NCBI GenBank assembly: GCA_020629715.1
Contig: JAHDCU010000004.1
Location: forward strand, 310,001 to 374,000
Length of the DNA: 64,000 bases
From: Saprospiraceae bacterium
GTDB taxonomy: Bacteria; Bacteroidota; Bacteroidia; Chitinophagales; Saprospiraceae
Direction of reading: 5' to 3'
The notes beneath the pieces are model-generated. The model searched no databases. It had not been told where the DNA came from and saw nothing but the letters and a program-made list of their open reading frames with translations. Shown here in pieces: positions 1-12,000 of this stretch. The position numbers were made by a program, and so were the translations under genes. Within the stretch, counting starts at the first letter, position 1, and each line of letters begins with the position of its first letter.

Positions 1-3000
1 GTGGTTGTAGCTAACCAAGCTGAGATTTGATCAGCATTAGTTGGGTCATTACATTCTAAAGTAATATCGTTTGCACAAGTGATTTCAGGTGCTATACGAT
101 CTTGGATTTCATAGGTAGAAAATCCAGTAGTTTGATTACCACAATCATCGGTAACTGTGAATAAATAAACTTCTGTTTCAGTATTTCCGCATCCAGAAAT
201 CGTATTCCAGAGGATAATCTCGATCGATGTATTTCCACAAGCATCAGAATGTACGGCTTCCGCCTGCCAATCAGCAAGTGATACGACAATGTCTCCACAC
301 TCCTCGGCATCAGCATCCGTCTGCGGTGCTGGTAGTGTAAGTAGAGGTGCTGTGGTATCTTCTATGATGATACTTGCTTGCGTGGTAGATGTATTACCAC
401 AATTATCTTCTACTTGGAAGGTATATAAAGTTCTGGTCGTAGAACCACAAGTTGCAAGCACTACAGTATTATCAATTGTCCATACTAAAGGATCTGGGCT
501 ACACTCATCAGATGCCAATGCACCACCTTGATTACTTTCCCATAAGGCTATCGCCGCAGTATTATCGGCTGCACATTCTAAGGTAAGATCTTGAGCCTCA
601 GTTTCTATGGTAGGACTTGTACTATCTTCTATCGTGATCGTTCCTTCACAAGTATCGACATTACCACAATCATCTGTAAACGTGAAGGTTACGGTTTGAT
701 TACGAGCATTACCGCAAACATTTGTAAATCCATCTGCATCGTAGTTATTCGTAATGGTAACATTGACAGAACAATTATCATTGGAAGATGCTTGAGCCAA
801 CCATCCATTGATTATTTCTTCATTGAGCGGATTTCCACATTCTAAAGTAATATCATCTGGACATGAATTGACAGGTATAGTTGTATCTACAATTATAAAA
901 CTTGCTTCGGTTGTCGAAGTATTTCCACAATCATCCGTTGCTGTGAATACTACTGAAGTTGCACCTGTACCACCACAACTTGCGTTGAGTGCACCAGTAA
1001 AGTCATTAGTCCATGTAACATCTGTGCTACAATTATCACTTGTAAATGTCGCTCCTCCATTATCCTGTAACCAAGCTAATAAAGCTGCACTCGTCGTACC
1101 TGGATCACATTCTACAGTTTCATCAATAGCATCGGTGATCACTGGTGCCTCTGTATCGGTGGTAGTATATCTTGCAAAACAGCTAGTTGTATTTCCAGCA
1201 TCGTCTACGACTGTAAATTCATATAGCTGATCAAATGTATTACCGCACGAGCTGAAATCTGTAATCAACTGTCTTGTTACTGTCATCGCACCATCTGTAG
1301 AACAATTATCCGTAGTTGTTAGACTTATCGTATTTTGCCATGCATCGAGGTCTTCTGATCCACATGATATGGTAAAATCACTGCATGTAATCGTTGGTGC
1401 TTCACAGTCAGATACGACTACATCGAAGCTACAGGTCGTTGTATTTCCATTGACATCTGTAACGGTATACATCACAGTACTCGTACCCAATTGTAGCGCT
1501 ACACCCTCATCTGATAATGTGGCTACTCCTGTCGTATTTCCAGAATTAGTTAACGATAGATCTGGATTAGTCACTTGATATGTGACTACAAATCCTGTAC
1601 ATGCCTCTGGCGTAATAGGGTCAGTCTGATCAGTAGCTATCCACTCACAGCTTCCTGTATCTGCACATACTTGTATATCCGCAATTGGGCATTGTAAGCT
1701 TGGTTCATCACTGTCGACAATTGTCACATCAAAGCTGCATTCTACGGTATTATTACATTCATCCGTAGCTAAGAAGCTAACTGTGGTCGTTCCAACTGGA
1801 AATTGATCCCCACTGCCTAGAGCCGAAGTCAGAGTCACTTCTACAAGATCATCACAAGTATCCGTAGCATAAGGAGTACTGAATATTATTTCCCGATCGC
1901 AATTATCATCCGATACATTTAGCGTAAAATCAGCGGGACAATTTACAAATACTGGTGGCTCAGTATCATTCATACTGATACTTCCCATGGTTGTAGAGCT
2001 ATTACCACAATCATCTATAGCGGTAAAAGTTACCATCACCCCTGCTCCACCATTACATTCTAAAATGACAGGCAGATTACCATCAAAATCATTCGTGATT
2101 GTAATATCTGTATCGCATCCGTTAGGATCTGATGCTGTTACCGCATTGAGCCAGGAGCTTATTAGTGTTTCATTGTTATTTGCACCACATTCGAGGCTTA
2201 AATTCATAGGAACGGCATCAAAGATAGGTGCTTGTGTATCCGTAATCGTATACGTTGCAATTCCAGTAGAGCTATTACCACATTCATCGGTTGCAGTGAA
2301 CAGGTAGCTGGTTGCATTGGTTGCACCACACCCACTTATGGTATTCCATATTTCATTAGTGATGCTCACTGTTCCGCATTCATCCGTGGCAGAAGCATCT
2401 GCTAACCAATCACTTAAGGATTTTGTTACATTTTCGCATTCATGCGTTTCATCAGCTGGTAGCGTCAATACTGGATCAGTGGTGTCATTGATGAAAATAG
2501 TGGCTGTTGCTGTTGCTGTATTTCCACAATTATCAGTAACCGTGAATGTTACTAATCTTGACTCAGAATTACCACATAGGTCTGTAGTTACTTGATCAGC
2601 ACTCCAAGTAAGTGCTTCATCACTACAGTCATCATCTGCAATTGCGTTGCCATTCGCAGCGATCCATGCATCGATAAGATCATTGTTATTGATGTCTCCA
2701 CATTCTAATATCAAATCAGTAGGAGCAAGCACAAATTCTGGATCAGTCGTATCTTGAATGATTATATTGGCTTGACATGTACTTGTGTTACCGCAGTCAT
2801 CTGTCGCAGTGAACGTTACGATAACACTACCCGTCTCTCCACAGGCATCTGTGAAAGTTCCTGAATAATCATTAGCTACCGTTGCATCGCCACAATCATC
2901 GGTCGCGGTTGTCTGTGTCAACCAGGATTGTATTAAAGCTGCGTTATTGGTATTTCCACACTCTAATGTCAAATCAGTAGCACAGGTGATCACAGGATCA

Positions 3001-6000
3001 GTGGTATCATCTGCAACGATAATTTGTGCAGAGTCCGTACTGGATGCTCCACAAACATCGGTGACTGTCCAAGTTACTGTTGTATTTCCACCACAAACAT
3101 CTGGCACTCCGACATAATCATTTGTGACTACGAGTGCTTCGGTTGGGCTACAATTATCAGCAGTAGTATAATTATCTATCCATGCTAATATCGCAGCACT
3201 CATATCATCTGTACAGACCAAATTAAGATCAGCAGGTGCTGTAATGGTTGGTGCTGTAATATCTTGAATGGTATAAGATGCAAATTCTTGAGCGCTTATA
3301 TTACCACAATCGTCAATTGAATAAAAAGAGTAATTATGTACGATATTCGTTATGCCTGAACTACAAGATTCTGCAACTTCGATTAATACAATCCTATTGT
3401 CTACTCCTCCACATAAATCTGTTGCTGAGAAGGTATTGGCCCAAGCTACAGCATCAGGATTATCTTCACAATTGACCGTAACCGAAGCCGGAGTATTTAT
3501 CGAAGGCGGTGTAGTATCCATAATTACTACACTAGCTATTGCAGTAGCTGTATTTCCACAATCATCCGTCACCGTAAATAAGTACGGTGTCGTTGTTGTA
3601 TTTCCGCATTGGGCGGTAGAAGTTTGAACAGCATTAGCCCATGTAAGATCATTATCACAATTATCCGTTGCGATGGCAGCTCCGTTGTTTGCTAGCCAAG
3701 CATTGGTCATCGTTGTTGCATTCGGATCAGCACATTCGATAGTTAAGTCTGAAGGCAATGTTGTAATTACAGGCACTTCTTCGTCAATCAAAATAATCGT
3801 TGCGGTGCATGTTGTTGTATTATCGCAAGCATCGGCAGCCGTGAATGTAACTGTTGTTCCTATTGCTCCAGCACAGTTAAGTGCAACACTATTGTCGTAA
3901 TCGTTTGTCACATCTACATCTCCACAGTCATCACTTGCAGTCACTAATGCTAACCAAGACTGTATCAATGATGCATTGTCATCACCGTTACAGGTCAGCG
4001 TTAGGTCATCCGGACAAGTTATTGATGGTGCTTGAGTATCATTGATTCTGATCTCAGCATCACAAGTCGTATCATTTCCACATTCATCTGTAGCAGAAAA
4101 AGTCACTGTTACTACTCCACCTCCAGTACATTGTAAATCTGTCGGAATAGAGGAATAATTATTGGTAACATTTACGGATCCACAATCATCTGTAGCACTT
4201 GCTGAGGCCAACCAGGTATTAATGAGGTTTGTATTATTTGCATTACCACATTCTAAAATTAACGGTGCTGAAGGACAAGTCAAAACTGGATCTTCTCCAT
4301 CCACAATAGAAAACTGTGCAGTCGCTGAGCTAACATTATCGCAAGCATCCGTTGCTATAAATCTGTAAACATATGCCTCAGTAGATCCACAACCGCTAAT
4401 CGTATTTTCCAATTCTGTTGTAATAGTGACATCATCGCAATCATCAGTTGCTGTTGCACTATTTAGCCATGTAGATAAAGCTGCTGTATTCCCAGCTCCA
4501 TCACACTCCACAGTCTGATCAGCAGGAACATTTAGTACTGGGTCAGTGGTATCTACAATAATAAAACTAGCAATCGCTGTTGCAGTATTTCCACAGTCAT
4601 CCGTAACCGTAAACAGATATGGAGCCTCTGAAGTAGAGCCACAATTGTCAATCACTGTCTGTGCTGTAGCGGTCCAAACTAAGTCCGTATCACAATTATC
4701 TGATGCCACTGCTCCACCATTATTATCGAGCCATGCAGTCAATAAGATACTCTCATTGACATCACCACACTCAAGTGTAAAATCTTCTGGGAATGTTGTG
4801 ATCTGAGGATTTTGATCATCAATTAGAATAATAGTTGCCGTACATGTGCTTGTATTGCTACATTCATCCGTTGCTGTAAAAGTGACTACAGAACCTGATG
4901 CTCCAGTACAATCTAAAGAAGTAGAATTATAATCATTTGTAATGGTCACATCGCCGCATTCGTCACTAGCATTGGCTAAATCTAACCAATTAACGATCAG
5001 CGTTTGGTTATTGACATTATTACATTCTAGTGTTAGATCTACTGGACAATTGATCGTTGGTGCCGTATTATCTTCTATTATGATAGAAGCTTGACACGTA
5101 GATGATCGATTACAATCATCTGTTGCTGTGAAGGTCACAGTATAAGTACCTGCATCTCCGCAATCTGCAGCAAAAACTGAATCATAATCATGTGTAATAG
5201 TCACCGCTGAGCAATCATCACTGCTTGTGACACTGGCAAGCCAAGTATTGATTTGAGCATTATTCGTTTCGCCCCCGCACTCTAAAGTTAAGTTGGAAGG
5301 ACATGATATACTTGGGTTTGTAGTATCCTCAATTGTAAATGTAGCTGTGGCTGTTGTAGTGTTACCACATGCATCTGTAGCAGTGAATAAATACACCTCT
5401 GTATAAGCTGCTCCACATCCGCTAATGGTATTATCTAGTCGAGAGCTGATCGTAGGCATTGCCCCACAATCCATAGCAGTCGTAGCTGAGGCTAACCAAG
5501 TATTTAGCGCTGCCGTATTACCAGAGCCATCACATTCGACGGTTTCATCTACTGGAGGTGTTAAAGCTGGTGCCGTATTATCTTCGATTATTACTTGTGC
5601 AGACGTCGTACTGGCATTACCACATGCATCTGTCAATGTAAAGATATAAGTTGTCGTTGTTGCATTTCCACACTGAGTGCTAGAGTTAGCTTCTACATTG
5701 CTCCACACTGGACTATCATCACAGCTATCTGATCCTAAAGCACCTCCATTATTGGCAAGCCAAGTATTGATTTGGGTAGTATTTGTAGCATCATCGCACT
5801 CTAGCGTAAGATTAGAAGGTCCAGTTGTTATCACTGGATTGTCATTATCAACGATGGTTATTGTAGCTGTACAAGTGGAAGTATTGCTACAACCATCTGT
5901 CGCGGTAAACTGTACTGCTGTAACTCCTGTGTCACCACAATCAGACATATCTAATGAGGCAAAGTTATTTGTCATTGTAACAGTAGAACAATCATCGTTA

Positions 6001-9000
6001 CCAGATGCACTGGCTAGCCAGTTATTGATAATTGCCGAATTGTTAGTGTCATTACATGATAAAGTTATGTTGTCAGGACAAGAAATTTCTGGTGCAACTG
6101 CATCCGTTATTGTAAAGTCAGCTGTGGTAGTACTTGTATTTCCACAATCATCTGTGGCTGTAAAAGTCACCGTAAAACTACCCGTACCGCTGCAAGCTGC
6201 CGTAATATTTGCCGTGAAATTATGTGTCCAGGTGATTGCTCCACAGTTATCAGAAGCTTCCGCACCGCCATTGTTATTGAGCCATGCATTAAGTGCTTCA
6301 GAATTGCCCGTACCATCACAAACTACTGACATATTCTGCGCTTGGGTAGTCATATCTGGAGCTGCATTATCCATGATGATAAAGCTAGCTTCACATAAGG
6401 CATCATTACCATAATTATCTGATGCTGAAAATTCATATACTAGAGTCACTGAATTTCCACAACCGCTTATTGTATTTACTAATCTAGTGCTAACCGCAGG
6501 ATCATCCTGGCAGTTTTCAGTCGCTGTCGCTGATGCCAGCCATGCATTTAATTCCGTTATATTACCCGTACCATCACATACTACAGTCATATCTCCCGGA
6601 CAATTTATAGTTGGATCAGTACAGTCTGTAACGTTTACTTCAAACTGGCAAGTAGCCGTATTTCCGTTGGCATCAGTGATTGTATACGTTACTACACTTT
6701 CGCCAATCATAAAATCAGTGCCCGTAGCATCATCATTACCAGATGCAGTTGTGCTTCCTGTAATAGCATATGTTACCGAGTAGCCAGTACAATTATCTTG
6801 AGCAGTTATTGGTGCAATATTAGTGGAGGTCCACATACATGACACATCATCCGCACATTCTTCAAGTGGTCCATCTGGACACGAAATACTTGGAACCGCA
6901 CTATCTACCACCGTTAATTGAAAGGTACATGTCTCTGTATTCGTACAAGCGTCTTCCGCTTCAAAAGTAATAGTATGTGTCCCCACAGGAATAGACGTTC
7001 CACTTTGAGGACCTGCTGTCTGAGTTATGGTTACTGGATTTGTACAGTTATCGATAGCAACTGGAGTTGAAAAAATGATATTATTCCCGCAATTACTTAC
7101 ATCAGCGTTTACAGTAACATCAGAGCCACAATTAATGAAGTCAGGTGAAGCGGTGTCGTCTAAATTGATACTAGCTTGACAAGTCGCCGTGCTTCCACAG
7201 GCATCGGTCACAGTAAATGTCACGAGCACTGTACCATTACAGCTAGTAGGTAAACTTCCGTTAAAATCTGTAGTCAGTTCAACATCGCCACAAGCATCCG
7301 CTACAGTAGCACTTTCCAACCACGCTTGAATGGAAGTAGGATTACTTGGATCACCACACTCTAGATCTAGATCAGCTGGACATGTGATCGTAGGTAACGC
7401 ATTGTCTTCTATAATAAATGAAGAAGTAGTCTGCGCTTGATTTCCACAGTCATCGGTGGCAGTAAACAGATATACTAATTCTCTTGCCCCTCCACAATCT
7501 GGGATTGTATTCGTAAGCCTTGATGTGATATCGAGACTTGCATCACAATTATCACTGGCAGTTATATTTCCATTGGCGATTAACCAAGCATTGAGAGCGG
7601 TAGTATTACCACTACCATCGCATTCTACTGTGGTTGAGCTAGCAGGTGGATTTATTGTCGGAGCTGTAGAATCCGATATAGTTACCGATGCATTAGCCGT
7701 TGCTGTATTACCACAATCATCTGTAATTGTAAAAGTATAAATTGTAGTGCTCGTACTTCCGCATAATGTCGTAGTTGCTCCACTAGTATTTGACCAAGTA
7801 ACATCTGTATCACAATTATCAGAAGCCATACCATTTGCATTAGCTGTCAGCCATGTATTGATCTCTGTTGTATTTCCAGTGCCGTCACATTCTAACTCAA
7901 GGTTTTGAGGTTTCATGAGGAAGGCAGGTATTTCTTGATCTTCAATGGTGATCGATGCTTGACAGGTCGCTGTATTTCCACAACCATCTGTTGCTGTAAA
8001 TATGACGGTTGTACTTCCTGTAGTGCTACAACCAGCAGTATTCAATGCTGTATAGTTATTACTAATAGTCACTGTACCGCATTCATCAGCCGCTGATGCA
8101 GAATTTAACCAATTGGCTACGATTGCATCGTTATTGGCATTACCACAATTAAGCGTAATATCATCGGGACAAGATATCGTTGGATTGGTACTATCAGTAC
8201 CTGAAAATACTGCGGCTGTTGTCGCTGAGTTACCACATAAATCCGTGACTATAAAGGTCACATCTATAGTACTCACCCCACTACAAGAGCTGTTATCTAC
8301 ATTAGTTACATCATAACTCCAAGTTACTCCTCCGCAATCGTCAGATGCTGCTGCACCTCCCTGATTAGCTAACCAATCTTGAAAATCTCCTTGTGCATCT
8401 TCACAGTTGCTTACCATATTAGAAGCTGGAGTTGAAATAGTAGGATTATCAGTATCTATAGTGGCATATTGCGAATAGCAAACCGATGTATTTCCTGCTG
8501 CGTCAGTAGCTGTAAACTGGACTGTTTGTGTATTGGTATTTCCACATCCACTTATGGTATTGTTTATTACGGTAGTAATATTTAAAGTACCAGGACAATT
8601 GTCTGTGGCTGTGGCTACAAAAGAAGCTGGAATACCTGTACCACATGTCGCATTAAATATTCCTGCAGGACAAGTAATTATAGGAGCTTCGCAATCAGAA
8701 ACGATCACATCAAAACAGCAAGTGCTTTCATTGGATGCAGCATCTGTAATGAAATAACAAACTGTACTCGTACCTAAATCAAAGGCTGTTCCTACTGCAT
8801 TACCCGTAGTTCTTGCTACAGTTGTTGCACCTGATATGGAGTATTCTACAGTAGTACTCGGACAATTATCAAGACTCATTGCATTGACAGAATTATCCGA
8901 AGTCCAAGTGCATCCACCTGTTACTGCACAAACTTCTACATTAGAAGGACAATTAATACTAGGAGTATTGGAATCAACAACCGTAATATCAAAATCACAC

Positions 9001-12000
9001 GAGCTTGTATTTCCACAAGCATCTGTAACTACGAAAACGATGGAAGAAGTGCCTAAAGGAAACTCTGACCCACTGCTCGGCCCACCCGTTTGAGTAACCG
9101 TCAGGTCGTCCGCATCGGTACAATCATCATATCCAACTGGTGTAGAAAATACTACATTAGAAGAACAGTTATCTACATCTACATTGACTGTAAAGTCAGC
9201 TGGACAGTTTAAGAATACAGGATCTGCATTGTCCGTAACACTAATGGACGAATTGAAATTTTCAGCATTTCCACATCCATCTGTAACTGTCCATTGTATA
9301 TTTTGAGTCTGATTACATCCATCAGGCAGGTTACCATCCCAATTGTTTGTAATCGTTAAATTTTCGGTATTATCACATTGGTCACCAAAAGATGATTCAT
9401 AGAGATCGAACCACTCTGCAACCAAAATTGGATTATCAGGGTCACCGCAGGTTAATTGTAACGCAGCAGGTGGATTGGTTGATGTAGGGTTTAAATTATC
9501 ACTCGTAGTAATCGTAAAAAACTCAGTAGCTACGTTACCACAATCATCCGTAGAGGTGATTTGATAAGTCATGCTTACTGTATTTCCACAAAGCGGATTA
9601 GACCCTAATAATTGTGTATCTGTCGTTGGGGTACTGCATACATCTGTAGCTGATACGGTTGCCAATATTGCCGTAATCTGAGCGGTGTTCGTACAACTTA
9701 TCGTTTGATCAGCTGGAGCTGTAATGCTGGGTGGCACGGTATCTTCGATGATGAAGTTAGCGGTGGCCATGATAGAATTTCCACAATCATCCGCCACGGT
9801 AAACGTATATGCTGTGCTCGAGGTATTATCACATAGATCAGTAGCACTATTGGTATTGCTCCAAGTCAATGAAGCATCACAATCATCTTCTGCCATTGCT
9901 CCAGCATTACTAGTAAGCCAGGCATTTAGTGCGGCCGTATTACCGGCACCGTCGCATTCAACTGTGATGTCTTGAGGTTTCATCAAAAAGACTGGATCTT
10001 CTGTATCTACGACTGTAATCGTAGCTTGACATGTAGCCATATTTCCACAATGATCATTAGCTGTAAAAGTTACTGTTCTAGTCCCTGTAGATCCACAACC
10101 ACCAGTGAATGAATTTGTATAGTTATTTGTTACCTCTACACCCTCATCACAAAGATCATTAGCCGTTGCATTGTCTAACCAATTAGTCACTATAGCATCA
10201 AAATTAGGATCACCACATTCAACCGTTATATCAGACGGACAGGTAATCTCTGGATCTGTAGTATCTACTATGATGATATCTGCAGTACAAGTGGAAGTAT
10301 TTCCACAAGCATCTGTAGCAGTGAATGTTACCGTTTGGCTCCTTACTGGTGCATTAACCATATTTGCAGAGAGAGCGTTTAGATTAAAATAATAATCTTG
10401 AGGCCCTTCAGCTACGGCATATTTACTAGGACTCTGATATGCTATTCGACTATCTCTATCGAGTATCTCATCAATAAAAGAAAAGTCACCGGCTACGTAA
10501 TCGTTAGCGATAGAGCCGCTCCCATCGGTATCGCTTACACTGGCGGTAGTTAACCAATCATTGACTATACTTTCTAAAATAGGTTGACCACATTCAAATA
10601 CTAGATCATCTGGACAACTTATTACTGGGTCTGTATTTCTTAAAAAGACGTTGACCGTACACATATCTGATTCATTGGCAGTATTTGTAGCTGTAATCGT
10701 TACTGGGATCGTCGTATTTTGAACATTACAATTATAAGTACCACATCCATTGCAACTTGTCGTTACGGCATCAGTACAATCATAATCAATAGAAAAACCT
10801 AAATCTGATTCATTGATTGTGATCATATTACCTGAATAATCGAGAGTAATATCACTAGGACAATTCACTAAGACTGGGGTCTCTGTGAGGCCGACCTCTA
10901 CATCCAAGATTTGTTCGCAGTTATCTTTATCCGTTATAGTAACTTGGTAGGTTCCATATAATACATTGGTTAAGTCCTCAGTCGTTGCACCATTAGACCA
11001 TTGGTAAGTAAAAGGGGCTCCAGCTGGATCAGGCTGAACATCTATACTTCCATCTGCAACATTAGGACACGAAGCATCTGTACTTGTGATAGCGTTGGCA
11101 TTAGGGCAGCATGAAGGTTGCCCCATTCCACATTGTATTCTGACAGGATCATTGAAACTACCGAAGGCCGTATAGGTAGGACTTGCTAGCGTACCTGATA
11201 CCCAAAACATATTATTGATACCCGATGTAAAATTAGGGAAGAAATCAAAGGTTGTATTACAACCGAGATTACCAATCAATGCTCCGTCAGTACAACAATC
11301 AGCCCATCCCCAATTAGCAGTTACCGTAGGAAATAATCCTGTTATCTCTCCTGGATCATCTGAAAAGTCAAGGGTAGCACTCGTAGGAAGACAAAAGAAG
11401 TCTATACTACCTCTACCACCATTACCACCTCCAGCATCATCAATGAGAATAAATAAACTAATCTCGCCTGTATTGGTATTTTCATAAAGAAATAATACCA
11501 CAGCGTCATTTACTTCTAGACCAGTATTAGCTGATGCACCATTTGGGACATTGTAAGAGAAGAAAGCAACATCATCTTGTGCATTCTGAATTGCATTAAT
11601 CGGGAAGGTTTGAGAACCTTGTGTCGCATTACAATTACATGGCATAGCAGAACTATTAGAGGTCTTACCAGATTTTAGATTATCTAAATTAGATATGCCT
11701 CTTCCGATCACTACGGGTAGAACATCATTATCCGCATCATATGCCCCGACAACCTCTCCTCGTGACCAACTTTGAATATCCGTCTCCGTGATATTGATTT
11801 TAAAATCTGTTTTTTCATTAGCCTTAATCTCCGGAACTTTAATCCAAATCTGAGCTGAATTATTATTTACTGACTCAATCCAGTGCGGTAAAAGTCTATT
11901 TTCTAAATCTGAAAAATATATTTTACCGATATCATGATAACTGCCTAGATCCAATTTTACCTTGATTGGGTGATCATATTTGTCACGACCACTCATCTCT

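Noticed and set aside
289-11487. Many plus-strand frames of 60-245 codons in the left 11.5 kb
   Set aside because: They are antisense shadows of the giant minus-strand HYR-repeat gene. They recur with its module period, have Val/Ser/Ala-rich low-complexity translations, and lack domain motifs.
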